This document shows, piece after piece, positions 1 through 11,089 of a stretch of DNA of 64,000 bases. This DNA is from an uncultured Ruminobacter sp. (lineage in GTDB: Bacteria > Pseudomonadota > Gammaproteobacteria > Enterobacterales > Succinivibrionaceae), in contig CACWVT010000003.1 in assembly GCA_902764345.1 (NCBI GenBank), positions 1 to 64,000 on the forward strand. The letters are read 5' to 3'. The notes below the pieces were generated by a model, which worked only from the letters and a program-made list of their open reading frames with translations, made no database searches and was not told the DNA's origin. The position numbers and the translations under genes were made by a program. How positions within the stretch are numbered: the stretch's first letter is position 1; each line of letters opens with the position of its first letter.

Positions 1-1331
1 TGTTCCGTCTTCGGAAACATGTCAAAAACACTCCACCGGCTCAGCTTATAGCCCTTGGATAGAGCTTCCCTAATGTCACGAATCATGGTCAGCGGGTTGC
101 ATGAAACATATACTATCGTCTCAGGCTTCTTCTTCATAAGATATCCGATAACCTTTTCCGCTCCTGCCCGTCCAGGATCCAGCATTACCTTATTGAATTT
201 GCTTTTGGCCCAAAGCGTCTTCTCAAAATCATCCGTAAGATCATGAACAAAGAACTCCGCATTGGCAATACCGTTACGCTCAGCATTAACCTGCGCTTCC
301 TTAACCATATTCCAGACGCCTTCAATGCCGTACACGTGTTCGCATCTTGAAGCTATCGGCAAGGTAAAGTTACCTAACCCGCAGAATAAATCAAGAAGTC
401 TGTCATCAGCGGTAAGTTCAAGATAGTTCATAACCCTGCTGACCATGAGTCTGTTAATCTCATCATTGACCTGAATGAAATCCCCGGGAACAAAATATAT
501 TCTCTTGTCGTCAATGGTGTAGTAAAGACCTTTTTCTCCGTTCAAAATGTCTTCGTTCAGAAGGTCAAGTTCTTCCCAGTCTTCAAGATCTTCCTTACCC
601 TTTTCATGACGCGTCTGTACATATACAGCAACTCCGTTCTTATTACCAAAATTAAACAGGGTTTTTAAGTCTGAAGGCTCGAGACTGTTTATGCATCTGA
701 ACATCACAGCCGTAATGTTGTCTGCCCTAACCAGTTCAACATGACCTATCAGCTTGAAATTGGAGATTTCGTTGAGAACCTCTCTGATTACCGGAATTAA
801 ATCTGAAAGATCAGGATGAAGCACACAGCACGAATCTATTTCCACGAGATTCTTGCCCTTTTCCTCACGAAAACCCAAATGAATTTCCCGACGATCCCCG
901 GTTACTGACAGTCTTGCCGTACGCCTGTATCCGAATTCCTCACCGGAAACTATATCATCAGGAGTTCCTGGATCAATGCCCAGATTCTTTTTCATGAGAC
1001 GTACAATACCGTCAGCCTTGAAACGTTTCTCAAGCTCAACGGAAATATGCTGGAGTGAACAGCCACCGCACCCGGTATTTGGACACTTAGGAGAAATTCT
1101 CTGTTCACTGCGTTTCTTGACGCTGATGAGTTCCGCCTCACCGATGTTATTCTTTTTGACGGAAACTGCTCTTACAACAACTTCTTCACCGGGAAGAGCT
1201 CCGGGAACAAACCAGGTAATTCCGTTACCGTCCCTGGCGACGCCGCGCCCGCTTATATCGGCGTCAATGATACTTAAAGCAAAATGCTTGGGTGAAACTT
1301 CTTTTTTCTGCGGCTTAAAAAACTTAACCAT
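1..1331 (-). CDS. rlmD: 23S rRNA (uracil(1939)-C5)-methyltransferase RlmD, 3' end cut by window edge
   Basis: SAM-dependent enzyme that makes m5U1939 in 23S rRNA. The reading frame opens with ATG at 1331 and stays open to base 1, about 443 codons. An N-terminal TRAM-like region is followed by an iron-sulfur cysteine cluster (CPNTGCGGC, near residues 74-82), a SAM-binding motif DLFCGLGNF and the catalytic-cysteine motif YVSCNP. Judged against the E. coli protein as I remember it, only about a dozen C-terminal residues are missing. It is divergent from the kinase gene at 1597. The same rlmD/barA pairing occurs in E. coli, which supports both calls. Confidence 0.93.
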   Translation of the reverse strand, partial: MVKFFKPQKKEVSPKHFALSIIDADISGRGVARDGNGITWFVPGALPGEEVVVRAVSVKKNNIGEAELISVKKRSEQRISPKCPNTGCGGCSLQHISVELEKRFKADGIVRLMKKNLGIDPGTPDDIVSGEEFGYRRTARLSVTGDRREIHLGFREEKGKNLVEIDSCCVLHPDLSDLIPVIREVLNEISNFKLIGHVELVRADNITAVMFRCINSLEPSDLKTLFNFGNKNGVAVYVQTRHEKGKEDLEDWEELDLLNEDILNGEKGLYYTIDDKRIYFVPGDFIQVNDEINRLMVSRVMNYLELTADDRLLDLFCGLGNFTLPIASRCEHVYGIEGVWNMVKEAQVNAERNGIANAEFFVHDLTDDFEKTLWAKSKFNKVMLDPGRAGAEKVIGYLMKKKPETIVYVSCNPLTMIRDIREALSKGYKLSRWSVFDMFPKTE

Positions 1332-1596
1332 ACCTAACTCTATATTTTATTTATCTGCGAACGGTAACCGTAACTGTTATCATATCATCAGCACATACGG
1401 CATAAGACCAGTCATATGCTTTTCACAGCTGCCGGGAATTCATTTTATAAAATCTTAAAATTCTAACATAAGACATATTTGAGTCTAAAAGATCGTCCAT
1501 CTTCTAGTTAAGAATACTTAAAGTTGCTAAAATAGGAAACTGGTAAATATTATATACTTTTTCGATTCTTTTATCATTAACGAGTAAGAGGCTCAA

Positions 1597-4500
1597 ATGA
1601 ATCGGCACGGTCTGCGCACGAGAATACTGATATATTCAATTCTCCCCCTGCTTATTGTGGGATTGGCCACAATGACATACTTTCTGTTCAGTAACTACAC
1701 CAGACTTAATAACAAACTTATTGAGCACGGCAGGGAGATACTGAGCCCGCTGGCAACCAGCCTCAGCTATGCCATGTCACAAAGCGACGAAATACTGGCA
1801 CAGGGACTCATTAACGAATTTCACAGACAGAACTCAAGAGATGTTCTGGCAATTTCCGTATTTGATCACGACAACAACATGCTGGTAACATCGAGTTCGG
1901 CTCCCGAAATCAACCAGTTCCGTCTGGATCCTCTGAAAAATCAGTACATCTACGAATCCGCAAGCGTTGATTATTCGGAAAACGGCGGCATAATCATGCG
2001 CATGCCGATTTACACTTACAATGAAGCAGACATGCTGAAGCTGTACGTTGATAAAACAAAATCCCCATATGAAGGCGAGGAGGAACAGCTCAGCTTCACC
2101 AACAGCAAGATTAATTACCCGCGTCCCGTTGCAGGATATGTATGCATATACCTTATCACTCAACAGACTGTTATTGACATGTACTCAAGCGTAACCATGG
2201 CTCTTGTGGTCCTTGGTTTGGGAATTCTTTTCAGTCTGCTGTTCGGAATCAATCTGAACCGAATTATCGTGGATCCGATAAACCGTCTTACCACCACAAT
2301 TTACGAAATCCGTGAAGGAAATGTAAACACAAAGGTTAATGGTATCATGTACGGTGAGCTCGAACGTCTGCGCAACTATATCAATTCCATGGCTGACAGC
2401 ATGACCGAGTACCACAACCAGATGCAGTACAGCGTGGACGAAGCCACAAACGACCTCAGACAGACCCTTGACCTTCTTGATGATCAGAACAACAAGCTCG
2501 ATTCCGCCCTTAACCAGGCAAACGAAGCATCCAAGATCAAATCAGAATTCCTTGCCAACATGTCACACGAGCTGAGAACCCCTCTTAACGGCATCATAGG
2601 TTTTGCACAGCAGCTCTATAAAACTCCATTACGAAACAATCAGTCAGAATATCTTCAGACAATCGAACGCAGCGCCAAGAATCTGCTGTCCATCGTAAAC
2701 AACATTCTTGACTTCTCAAAACTTGAAGCCGGAAAGCTGAGTTTTGAGGAAATTCCATTCTCACTGAGAAAGGCCTGCTACGAAACCGTCAACCTTCTTA
2801 CTCCAACCGTTTATCAGAAAGGTATCGAATTAACAGTAAACATCGATCCTGACGTACATGATTACGTCATCGGCGACCCTATTCGTGTAGGGCAGATTCT
2901 GACAAACCTTCTCGGCAATGCCATAAAGTTCACAAAGAACGGAAACGTGGCACTTAAAATCTCCAAGATGGAATCCAACGGGATTCCTATCACCAAGATA
3001 AATCTCGCCGTATCAGTAAGGGATACCGGTATCGGTATAGATCCGGAAAAACAGACCACCTTGTTCAAACCTTTTACACAGGCTGATTCATCAATATCCC
3101 GCCGCTACGGTGGTACAGGTCTGGGGCTTATCATTACCAGTCACCTGATTGAACAGATGGGCGGTAAAATATCACTGACATCTGAACCAGGACAGGGAAC
3201 GACATTCAATTTCAACATTATTCTGAATAAGGGAATTTCACCTGTTCTCAACATCAAAACTCCTGAACAGAGAGCTCTTGCCCACAACCGTGTGGTTGTC
3301 ATTGAAAACAACACATGGGTAAGAGATTCCATCAAGAGCATTCTCCAGGAAATCGAGATGGACGTATTTGCCGTTTCAACAACCGGTGCGATTAATGCCC
3401 TGGCGACCGCAGACAGCCCTGATTACATAGTCATCGGACAGCCGAGCAACTTTGAATTCAACCGACTCCTCACGACTTTCAATGCCCTCGATCTGTCAAA
3501 GGTCAAGAAAGTCATTGTTGCCGTCAATACTATGGATGAAAAGGTACACAAAGAGCTTTTGGACTTGTCTGACAAGGTTTCGGTACTGGTCAAGCCGGTA
3601 ACTTCCGAAAAGATTCTGCAGGCCCTGCTGTCACAGGGCGCAGAAAGCCTGCCACACCATGAAAGCAGCGAGACACCTAAGATTCAGAATACGGCTCCTG
3701 ATGCCTCTGAAGAAAAAACAGAAGATACTGCAAGCAGTACTTCTGAAAACAAAACAGAAGAAATCAGCAGCACCAATACAAATCTTATTCCTGCGTCAAT
3801 TCTCGCCGTTGACGACAACCCAATAAATCTGTCGCTGATAAAGGCTCTCCTTAAGGATCTTGTTACCGACGTATATACGGCATCAGACGGACATGATGCT
3901 ATTGAACAGTGTCTCCACACTGAATTTGACCTGATATTCATGGATATCCAGATGCCTATCATGGATGGCGTGACTACCATGAAAAATATCAAGAAAGGAG
4001 TGAACAACAGGGAAACTCCTATAGTTGCGGTTACTGCACTGGTTGTGAAAGAGGAACAGGAACGATTCATCAGGGAAGGCATGGCTGACTACATGTCAAA
4101 ACCTCTGGATGAGGAGCTCCTTAAAAAGATGGTTCTCAAATACTGCAAAGTAGCCCCTGCCGCCATAACCGGTGAGAAAAAGAATGACGAGCAGACAAAA
4201 ACAGCAGAGGAACATTCTCAGCACAAGAGTAAAAAAATCAAGGTAGTTAAAAAAGAGGAAGCAGTCCTTACCGAAGATAAAGCCCACTCTGTTCCTGCTG
4301 TTACTGTTACCGACACCGTATCAGGAACACAGCCGGATACCAAACCTGCTGACAGATCTGCAACGGCAACGGATGCAAAAACACCTGCCGCATCAGCCGT
4401 GAACCTTTCAAGGATACCGCGCGTAGCAGGAAAGAGTGCCCAGAAAACTCCTTCCGTCGGCATAAAGAATCCTAATGCGGCAAAATTACCGATTAGAACG

Positions 4501-5085
4501 TCTGTTACCCAGGCAGATCCTAAACCGCAGGAAAATACAAACAGCAATGTCTCCGGAAAACCGCTGACCACACTTGCGAAAAAGAAATCCCCACAGGAGG
4601 GAATTAAGGAGCAGCAGGCTCAGCCGTCAGCAACCGCTAAGGCTACCGTGACGGCAAATTCCGTTAACAATGTGGCCGGGACCCAACCAAAGGTCCAGAC
4701 GGCTACTGCCGCAGGCAATGCTCTGTGGACGGTTACCGAAGCCCTTACCAGGGCTGCAAACAAGAAAGATCTGGCCGTGGACATGTTACAGGGTTTCCTT
4801 GACAGTATTCCGAAGTTCGAAAATGACTATCAAAAGCTCAAAAAAGGCAACGAAAAGGAACTGGCTCCTGTGATTCATAAATTTGCAGGCGGAGCAGTTT
4901 ACTGCGGCATGCCTAAGGTCAAAGAACTGTGCAATACCATAGAGCTTGCCATCAAGCAGGGCAGCACCGTGGATGACCTGGAGCCGGAGCTTCTTGAGCT
5001 TGAAGACTTCATTGAGAACATCAAAAAGAACGGTCAGGGCTGGCTAAAACAGCTGAAGAGCACCTCCGTTCCTCCGAAAAAGTAA
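1597..5085 (+). CDS. barA: BarA-type hybrid sensor histidine kinase
   Basis: Inner-membrane tripartite sensor kinase, expected to phosphorylate a UvrY/GacA-type regulator that drives Csr small RNAs. Of 1162 residues, two N-terminal membrane segments (about 8-30 and 195-220) flank a periplasmic sensor region, followed by HAMP and coiled coil. The HisKA H-box SHELRTPLNG has H324. The HATPase has N, G1 (DTGIGI) and G2 (GGTGLGL) boxes. A degenerate receiver at about 565-690 lacks the acidic phospho-site. A true receiver at about 735-855 has D739 and phospho-acceptor D783. A C-terminal Hpt domain has H1094. E. coli BarA is 918 residues; the excess is mostly a Lys/Thr/Ala/Pro-rich linker at about 860-1050. 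An AGAGG ribosome site precedes the ATG. The adjacent rlmD matches E. coli synteny. Confidence 0.9.
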   Translation: MNRHGLRTRILIYSILPLLIVGLATMTYFLFSNYTRLNNKLIEHGREILSPLATSLSYAMSQSDEILAQGLINEFHRQNSRDVLAISVFDHDNNMLVTSSSAPEINQFRLDPLKNQYIYESASVDYSENGGIIMRMPIYTYNEADMLKLYVDKTKSPYEGEEEQLSFTNSKINYPRPVAGYVCIYLITQQTVIDMYSSVTMALVVLGLGILFSLLFGINLNRIIVDPINRLTTTIYEIREGNVNTKVNGIMYGELERLRNYINSMADSMTEYHNQMQYSVDEATNDLRQTLDLLDDQNNKLDSALNQANEASKIKSEFLANMSHELRTPLNGIIGFAQQLYKTPLRNNQSEYLQTIERSAKNLLSIVNNILDFSKLEAGKLSFEEIPFSLRKACYETVNLLTPTVYQKGIELTVNIDPDVHDYVIGDPIRVGQILTNLLGNAIKFTKNGNVALKISKMESNGIPITKINLAVSVRDTGIGIDPEKQTTLFKPFTQADSSISRRYGGTGLGLIITSHLIEQMGGKISLTSEPGQGTTFNFNIILNKGISPVLNIKTPEQRALAHNRVVVIENNTWVRDSIKSILQEIEMDVFAVSTTGAINALATADSPDYIVIGQPSNFEFNRLLTTFNALDLSKVKKVIVAVNTMDEKVHKELLDLSDKVSVLVKPVTSEKILQALLSQGAESLPHHESSETPKIQNTAPDASEEKTEDTASSTSENKTEEISSTNTNLIPASILAVDDNPINLSLIKALLKDLVTDVYTASDGHDAIEQCLHTEFDLIFMDIQMPIMDGVTTMKNIKKGVNNRETPIVAVTALVVKEEQERFIREGMADYMSKPLDEELLKKMVLKYCKVAPAAITGEKKNDEQTKTAEEHSQHKSKKIKVVKKEEAVLTEDKAHSVPAVTVTDTVSGTQPDTKPADRSATATDAKTPAASAVNLSRIPRVAGKSAQKTPSVGIKNPNAAKLPIRTSVTQADPKPQENTNSNVSGKPLTTLAKKKSPQEGIKEQQAQPSATAKATVTANSVNNVAGTQPKVQTATAAGNALWTVTEALTRAANKKDLAVDMLQGFLDSIPKFENDYQKLKKGNEKELAPVIHKFAGGAVYCGMPKVKELCNTIELAIKQGSTVDDLEPELLELEDFIENIKKNGQGWLKQLKSTSVPPKK

Positions 5086-5132
5086 CGGGCTGAAGCCTTG
5101 GTTTTCGGATAAATATCGGAATGTTTAACGAT

Positions 5133-5165
5133 AAAAGCCTTTGGATGCAGTCCAAAGGCTTTTTA
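5133..5165. terminator. Bidirectional terminator between barA and recO
   Basis: A 13-bp perfect stem (AAAAGCCTTTGGA and its complement) with a 5-base loop, with A and T runs on either side. It lies between two convergent genes and can serve both. Confidence 0.85.
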
Positions 5166-5214
5166 ATATGTTAACTGCCGTTGAGGAACAGACAGAAAAC
5201 GCAGAATAATACGG

Positions 5215-5988
5215 TTATCTGTTGCGGTTACCCGATTCATCAGACTTTTCAGATGATTCGAGATAATCAATGTAAAGCTTTCTGCTCATTATTTCCCGGC
5301 CGTTAAGCAGATACTGAATATTCTTGCGACATATTCTCTTGGCCGCCCTGAGAGAGGATGGAGTAAAGTGTCTTTCAAGGATTTCCAGCAAATCCCCTCC
5401 CCTGTAGACATCTTCTATACTGATATTGGCACTTATCATTTCCTGATCAACCGGGACAAAGCCATGGTTCATTCGGTAGAAATACCAGGTATGCGGCTTA
5501 ATCAGTTCATCACTGCCGGCTTCATGATAAAAATCCACACCCACACCAAGCTCTTCAAGCAGTGTCAGTTCAAAATTTCTGAGCGACTGCTCAACTCTGC
5601 GCTCATCAAGCATGTTGTCCAGAGCCTCGACATATGCTGAAAAGACTCCGGTACTGTCATCCTCAATGCGATAGAGAAAATAAATCAGTTCATTGACATA
5701 AAGAGCGGAAAAAAGAGTAGGCGGAAGATAGGTAATCTGCTTTCCCGCAGGACTGCATTCAACCAGAGTTTTAAGGCTGTTATTAAGTCCCTTCAGCGTT
5801 ACCTTAAGAGGCGTAAACAGCTGAAGCATGGATTTAAGACTGCTCTTAACGTTTCTTGCCCCCTTGGCCACAAAGGAAATACGTCCCATATCCATGCTTA
5901 AGGCATCGATAATCAGGGAGCTTTCCTTGTAAGGAACGGCTCTTATCACAAAGCATACGGTCTCACGACCACGATTACCTGTATACAA
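5215..5988 (-). CDS. recO: DNA repair protein RecO
   Basis: RecFOR mediator that anneals ssDNA and helps load RecA at gaps. At 257 residues it has the usual length. It has an N-terminal OB-fold region (VAKGARNVKSSL, LQLFTPLKV) and an alpha-helical C-terminal half. It is the last gene of the rpoE-to-recO operon, 60 bases after era. The start appears to be TTG at 5988; I see no ATG that would preserve the conserved N-terminus. In E. coli pdxJ follows recO, but here the convergent barA does. Confidence 0.9.
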   Translation of the reverse strand: MYTGNRGRETVCFVIRAVPYKESSLIIDALSMDMGRISFVAKGARNVKSSLKSMLQLFTPLKVTLKGLNNSLKTLVECSPAGKQITYLPPTLFSALYVNELIYFLYRIEDDSTGVFSAYVEALDNMLDERRVEQSLRNFELTLLEELGVGVDFYHEAGSDELIKPHTWYFYRMNHGFVPVDQEMISANISIEDVYRGGDLLEILERHFTPSSLRAAKRICRKNIQYLLNGREIMSRKLYIDYLESSEKSDESGNRNR

Positions 5989-6048
5989 TTTCTTATCCGT
6001 AATACCATTGCCGGGAACAACAAACAGAATTCAGTCTTTATGTCCGGA

Positions 6049-6984
6049 CTATTCCATAAAATCCATGTAACCTAAGGATCTCAGAGCTCTTTCATCATCA
6101 GCCCATCCGGATTTCACCTTTACCCACATCTGCAGGAACACCTTTGATTCCAGCATGTTTTCAAGGTCTTTTCTGGCTTCGGTACCTATCGTCTTCAGCT
6201 TTTCACCGCCGGCGCCGATAATCATTTTTTTCTGACCTTCTCTCTCAACCAGAATCAGGGCATTAATTTTAACCGTGCCGTTAGGCTGAATCTTATAGTC
6301 TTCAATTTCAACGGTTACGCTGTAAGGAAGCTCGTCCCCGGTATAGCGCATTAACTTTTCACGAATAATCTCTGCAGCCATGAAACGGCTTGATCTGTCC
6401 GTAATATAATCATCAGGGAAGCAGAATTCACAGGCAGGAAGCGATTCCCTGGCAAGTTCTTTAAGGGTCTCAACATTGGTACCCTGCTTGGCAGATACAG
6501 GAATCACATCCTTAAAATTAAGTCTTCCTGAAAGCTTCTCCATAACAGGCAGAAGTTCCTTCTTGTTCTGAACCGAATCAATTTTATTGATAACCAGAAC
6601 AGTCGGAATGTTTACCTGTTTAATCTTTTGCAGAACCATTTCGTCATCCTGATTCCAGCGTGCACAGTCCACCACGAAAAATATCAGTTCCACGTCACCT
6701 ATTGAACTTTCAGCGGCACGGTTCATCAGACGATTGATGGCTCTCTTTTCTTCTTTGTGCAGACCCGGAGTATCAACATAAATGGTCTGATAGAGACCTT
6801 CGGTATCAATACCCACAATACGATGTCTCGTGGTCTGAGGTTTTCTTGAGGTTATACTTACCTTCTGACCTAAAATCTTATTAAGCAAAGTGGACTTACC
6901 CACGTTTGGCCTGCCCACTATGGCCACAAAACCGCAATGAGTGTCTGATGACACAACTTCATCTAAATCAAAGTCAGAATTCAA
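6049..6984 (-). CDS. era: GTPase Era
   Basis: Essential GTPase that binds 16S rRNA through a KH domain and assists 30S maturation. At 311 residues, the G1 motif GRPNVGKST lies near 23-31, the switch DTPG near 71, NKID near 135, and the C-terminal KH region has the GxxG-type IGAGGEKLK near 255. The start is TTG at 6984 after an AGAGG site that lies inside the end of rnc; rnc and era are 4 bases apart. The rnc-era pair is conserved across proteobacteria and links RNase III processing with ribosome assembly. Confidence 0.95.
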   Translation of the reverse strand: MNSDFDLDEVVSSDTHCGFVAIVGRPNVGKSTLLNKILGQKVSITSRKPQTTRHRIVGIDTEGLYQTIYVDTPGLHKEEKRAINRLMNRAAESSIGDVELIFFVVDCARWNQDDEMVLQKIKQVNIPTVLVINKIDSVQNKKELLPVMEKLSGRLNFKDVIPVSAKQGTNVETLKELARESLPACEFCFPDDYITDRSSRFMAAEIIREKLMRYTGDELPYSVTVEIEDYKIQPNGTVKINALILVEREGQKKMIIGAGGEKLKTIGTEARKDLENMLESKVFLQMWVKVKSGWADDERALRSLGYMDFME

Positions 6985-6988
6985 GGTA

Positions 6989-7705
6989 TTACCTCTTAGT
7001 ATTTTTTAAACAAATTACCTGTAAAGCCTTGGCAGCGGCATTCTGCTCAGCTTTACGGCGACTGGTGCCGTATCCGATGTAAGCTTCATTCGGATTGTTC
7101 TCAAAGGTTAATCTTACCGTGAAACTCTGATCATGATCCTCTCCGGTAATCTCAGTTACGGTGTATATAGGCAGAGGCTGATGTCTCCCCTGCAGAAATT
7201 CCTGAAGCTGAGTTTTGGAATCTTTCTGATCATTCCCCGGATGAATAACCTTCAACCTGCCTTCAAACCATGTAAGGATCAGTTCTCTGATTACCTCTAT
7301 GCTTCGACCGCTGTCCAGATAAATTGAAGCAATTATTGATTCAACGGCATCGGCTAATACCGAGTCACGACGATAACCGCCGCTCTTAAGCTCACCCGGC
7401 CCCATAATTAAATAATCACTGAGCTTAAACTCACGTGCAATTTCCGCAAGCGTGACTTCCTTAACAAGTGTTGAACGCATTCTTGTAAGATCGCCTTCCT
7501 GAACTGCCGGAAACTGTTCAAATAATCTGTCGGCTATTACAAAACCTAAAATTGAGTCGCCGAGAAACTCAACTCTTTCATTATGCACTGTGCTGGCACT
7601 TCTGTGGGTAAGTGCATTTTCCAAAAAACCAAGATCCCTGTATTCATATCCCAAGGATTTTTCCAGTCTAAAATATCTTTCCTTCAGATCCTTTGCATTA
7701 GCCAA
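6989..7705 (-). CDS. rnc: Ribonuclease III
   Basis: Cuts double-stranded RNA in rRNA precursors and mRNAs. At 238 residues, the RNase III signature [13 protein letters not shown] lies near 42-54 and carries the catalytic Glu/Asp. DAVESIIAS provides the second acidic pair near 123-131. A double-stranded RNA binding domain ends the protein ([12 protein letters not shown] to [12 protein letters not shown]). The start is TTG at 7705; its GGGAGG ribosome site lies inside the last codons of lepB, suggesting translational coupling. Confidence 0.95.
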   Translation of the reverse strand: MANAKDLKERYFRLEKSLGYEYRDLGFLENALTHRSASTVHNERVEFLGDSILGFVIADRLFEQFPAVQEGDLTRMRSTLVKEVTLAEIAREFKLSDYLIMGPGELKSGGYRRDSVLADAVESIIASIYLDSGRSIEVIRELILTWFEGRLKVIHPGNDQKDSKTQLQEFLQGRHQPLPIYTVTEITGEDHDQSFTVRLTFENNPNEAYIGYGTSRRKAEQNAAAKALQVICLKNTKR

Positions 7706-7706
7706 T

Positions 7707-8588
7707 TTATTCCAGGCCTCCCAATCTATCGATCCTTATACCGGAATCAAATGTTCCGCTGAACCAGATGCCTACAGCCCTTCCTACCAGATACTTATCC
7801 GGTACAAATCCCCAAAAACGACTGTCACGTGAATGTTCACGGTTGTCACCCATTACAAAATAACTGCCTTCGGGAACTACCCATTCACCGTAATGTCTGT
7901 CTCCCTGAACATAGAACTTTTCCACTATATTTGCGGAACTGTCGTGCATTATTTTATGCTTATAGCCCAGAAGATCCTCTGTTCCCGTCAGCCCGTGTTC
8001 ACTCGTATAACTCAGATTAACGGCCGTCCACATCTGCTGAGAAGCAGGATCCTCAACAGCTGAAATTCTCGTATAGTTCGATTCACCGGCAGGCTTTATG
8101 AACAGCTCGCCCTTGTTAAAAACAACGGTATCACCGGGAAGACCGATTATGCGCTTAATATAATCGATTTTTGTATCTTCAGGATACTTGAATACGACAA
8201 TCTCCCCTCTTTGCGGAGATGATGTTTTAATCCATGTCTCGTTATTCAGAGGGTTACGCAGACCATACCTAAACTTTTCCACAATCACGAAGTCTCCTCT
8301 GAGTAAAGTCGGCATCATGGATGCGGAAGGAATCCTGAACGGTTCATAACAGAATGAACGCACAATCAGAACAACAAAGAGTACGGGAAAACAGCTGGCG
8401 ATGGAACTGATAAAGCCGTTGGAATTCATTATGGCTTCCTTTTCCTTACGCGTCAGCGGTATTCTGTGTGAAATTTCCGCATTCTTTAATGCCTGCTTGC
8501 GGCCTGGTTTGAAATAAAGAAGATCTGCAAACCAGAACAGTGCCGACAAACCTGTCGCCACATATAAGATAAGAGTAATGTTATTCAC
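7707..8588 (-). CDS. lepB: Signal peptidase I
   Basis: Inner-membrane serine protease that removes Sec and Tat signal peptides. At 293 residues it has two N-terminal membrane segments (about 3-22 and 60-80). The catalytic Ser lies in [12 protein letters not shown], the catalytic Lys in [11 protein letters not shown], and box E is [11 protein letters not shown] near the C-terminus. It starts with GTG at 8588 after an AAGAGGT site, 11 bases downstream of lepA. Confidence 0.95.
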   Translation of the reverse strand: MNNITLILYVATGLSALFWFADLLYFKPGRKQALKNAEISHRIPLTRKEKEAIMNSNGFISSIASCFPVLFVVLIVRSFCYEPFRIPSASMMPTLLRGDFVIVEKFRYGLRNPLNNETWIKTSSPQRGEIVVFKYPEDTKIDYIKRIIGLPGDTVVFNKGELFIKPAGESNYTRISAVEDPASQQMWTAVNLSYTSEHGLTGTEDLLGYKHKIMHDSSANIVEKFYVQGDRHYGEWVVPEGSYFVMGDNREHSRDSRFWGFVPDKYLVGRAVGIWFSGTFDSGIRIDRLGGLE

Positions 8589-8599
8589 TACGGTACCTC

Positions 8600-10399
8600 T
8601 TATTCACTTCCCACCTGTAAAACGGCCAGGAAGGCTTCCTGCGGAACCTGAACCTTACCTAAGGCTTTCATGCGCTTCTTACCTTCCTTCTGCTTTTCCA
8701 GAAGTTTACGCTTTCTGGTGATGTCACCGCCGTAACACTTGGCAAGAACGTCCTTACGCAAAGCCTTTACCGTGCTTCTCGCAACAATCTGACTGCCTAT
8801 TGCAGCCTGAATGGCAATATCAAACATCTGTCTAGGAATAAGCTCTTTCATCTTTTCCACTAGAAGTCTGCCTTTACTTACCGCATTATCCTTATGGGTA
8901 ATTATTGCCAGAGCATCAACCCTTTCCTGACTTATCAGGATATCCAGTCTTACCATCTTGGCCGGCTGGAAACGTTTAAAGCTGTAATCAAGTGATGCGT
9001 AACCGCGGGACGTTGACTTCAGTCTGTCAAAGAAGTCCAGCACGACTTCAGCCATAGGAATCTCATAAGTCAGCGCCACCTGATTACCGTGATAAACCAT
9101 GTTTGTCTGAATACCGCGCTTTTCCTGACACAGCTGCATCACATTACCGATGTATTCATTTGGTGTAAGAATATTACACTCTGCTATAGGCTCCCTGATT
9201 TCAGCAATATTGCTTACCGGAGGAAGTGCTGCCGGAGAATCAATCTTTATGACTTCTCCGTTGGTAAGCTCAATTTCATACACCACGGTCGGTGCAGTGG
9301 TTATCAGATCAAGATTGTATTCTCTTTCCAGTCTTTCCTGAATGATTTCCATATGCAGCATGCCGAGGAAGCCGCAACGGAATCCGAAGCCGAGAGCCGT
9401 TGAGTTTTCGGGTTCGAAGAAGAGTGAAGCGTCGTTAAGAGACAGCTTGTCAAGGGCTTCCCTGAACGCATCATAATCATCCGTGGAAATAGGGAACATA
9501 CCAGCATAAACCTGAGGCTTAACCTTCTTGAAGCCCGGAAGCGGTTCAAGTGTTCCGTCCTTCGCATTTGTTAAGGTATCACCTACCGGAGCTCCGTGAA
9601 TGGTCTTAATACCGCAGACAACCCAACCAACCTCGCCGCAGCAAAGTTCGCGACGATCCTCGAGTTTCGGAGTAAACACGCCGAGTCTGTCCACACCCCA
9701 GCAGACGCCGGTACTCATTACCTTAATCTTGTCTCCCTTTCTAAGATGACCGTTCTTAATACGGACGAGAGAAACAACACCAAGATAATCATCAAACCAG
9801 GAATCGATGATCAGAGCCTCCAGTTTTCCTTCCGGATCTCCTTCAGGTGCAGGAATCTTTTCAACAATCTGCTCAAGAATCTCATCTACGCCGACACCGG
9901 TTTTTGCGGAACATCTTACGGCTTCAGATGAATCAATTCCGACAATATCCTCTATTTCAGCCGCCACGCGATCAGGATCGGCAGCCGGCAGGTCAATCTT
10001 GTTCAGTACAGGCAGTACTTCAAGGTTTAAATCAATTGCCTGATAACAGTTGGCCAGGGTCTGAGCTTCCACACCCTGCCCTGCATCAACTACAAGAAGC
10101 GCACCTTCACAGGCAGCCAGCGACCTGGACACCTCATAAGAAAAGTCCACATGTCCCGGAGTATCAATGAAATTAAGCTCATAAACCTCACCATTTCTGG
10201 CCTTATAGTTTAAGGTTACGGAACGGGCCTTGATGGTAATTCCACGTTCACGCTCTATATCCATGGAATCCAGAACCTGTTCCTGCATTTCTCTCTCAGT
10301 CAGACCGCCGCACAACTGAATCAGACGATCGGACAGCGTGGATTTACCATGGTCAATATGGGCAATAATTGAAAAGTTTCTAATATTATTCTTTATCAT
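8600..10399 (-). CDS. lepA: Elongation factor 4 (LepA)
   Basis: Ribosome-associated translational GTPase (EF4). I place the start at ATG 10399, giving 599 residues, because known LepA proteins begin just before the conserved N-terminus [17 protein letters not shown]. An upstream in-frame start at 10468 would add 23 residues unlike the family. The protein has a P-loop [26 protein letters not shown] and the LepA-specific C-terminal domain ending [16 protein letters not shown]. The 198 bases between it and rseC contain no gene; a TATAAT near 10580 may be part of a lepA promoter. Confidence 0.95.
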   Translation of the reverse strand: MIKNNIRNFSIIAHIDHGKSTLSDRLIQLCGGLTEREMQEQVLDSMDIERERGITIKARSVTLNYKARNGEVYELNFIDTPGHVDFSYEVSRSLAACEGALLVVDAGQGVEAQTLANCYQAIDLNLEVLPVLNKIDLPAADPDRVAAEIEDIVGIDSSEAVRCSAKTGVGVDEILEQIVEKIPAPEGDPEGKLEALIIDSWFDDYLGVVSLVRIKNGHLRKGDKIKVMSTGVCWGVDRLGVFTPKLEDRRELCCGEVGWVVCGIKTIHGAPVGDTLTNAKDGTLEPLPGFKKVKPQVYAGMFPISTDDYDAFREALDKLSLNDASLFFEPENSTALGFGFRCGFLGMLHMEIIQERLEREYNLDLITTAPTVVYEIELTNGEVIKIDSPAALPPVSNIAEIREPIAECNILTPNEYIGNVMQLCQEKRGIQTNMVYHGNQVALTYEIPMAEVVLDFFDRLKSTSRGYASLDYSFKRFQPAKMVRLDILISQERVDALAIITHKDNAVSKGRLLVEKMKELIPRQMFDIAIQAAIGSQIVARSTVKALRKDVLAKCYGGDITRKRKLLEKQKEGKKRMKALGKVQVPQEAFLAVLQVGSE

Positions 10400-10597
10400 T
10401 CTTCGTAAGGGAGCCTGTAATCTCTTCCAAATTAATCTGTCTCTGTCAGCTCCGGCCGTTAAACACAATCATAATCCGGCATATGATTTCTCCAGGATAA
10501 TAAATCCGACAGGACGACGGAAACGCTTTTATTACGCATAACGGAGCTGAAATTAAAATTTTATAGTTAAATCAAAACAGCATTATACTCTAATTTT

Positions 10598-11089
10598 CTA
10601 CTTTTGTTGTGTATTGCATTTTGGAGTGAAAGGCAGGCCCCCGAGCATTCTGGGATTCCATATGGTGTTCTGCATGATTTTGGCTGTAATTGCGGCCGTA
10701 ACAAATCCGGAAACAAGACCGATGAATGCTCCGACTGACGCATATATGTCGGCATTTTCATGTCCGGACATGAGCCAGAATGCAAGACCGGCACCGGATA
10801 TCATGAAAACAAGGGGAATTACATAGGAAATAAAAGAGCTCAGCAAAAGTGATTTTGCCGGAACACCGACTCTCACCACCTGATTAACCTTGGCATCACA
10901 GGTGTTTTTCAGTGTAAAGGACATTGTTTTAGGCCCGGAAGCAAAGATATCCGGAACACAGTTGTCTGATTTTTCCGTGCACGAGCCGCACAGGCCGTTA
11001 ACGCCATATTCACAGACAGCCGTTCTGCATTCTTCGTTTACACTGACAACAAGAGCAAGACGCTCAAGATATGCATTGTTTGAGTTCAT
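10598..11089 (-). CDS. rseC: Sigma-E operon protein RseC
   Basis: Small inner-membrane protein of the RseC/MucC family. In E. coli it modulates sigma-E weakly and is part of the SoxR-reducing system. At 163 residues it has an N-terminal cysteine-rich region (CEYGVNGLCGSC, about 26-37) and two membrane segments (about 83-105 and 112-140). Its ATG overlaps the rseB stop by one base (TAATG), so the two are translationally coupled. Confidence 0.85.
   Translation of the reverse strand: MNSNNAYLERLALVVSVNEECRTAVCEYGVNGLCGSCTEKSDNCVPDIFASGPKTMSFTLKNTCDAKVNQVVRVGVPAKSLLLSSFISYVIPLVFMISGAGLAFWLMSGHENADIYASVGAFIGLVSGFVTAAITAKIMQNTIWNPRMLGGLPFTPKCNTQQK

Noticed and set aside
976..1458. Plus-strand open frame of 160 codons
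   Set aside because: It lies antisense to rlmD and runs into AT-rich intergenic DNA, with no family resemblance; it is a shadow frame.
4096..4571. Long antisense frames opposite the BarA linker
   Set aside because: They arise from the low-complexity Ala/Thr/Lys codons on the other strand; no start signal or homology.
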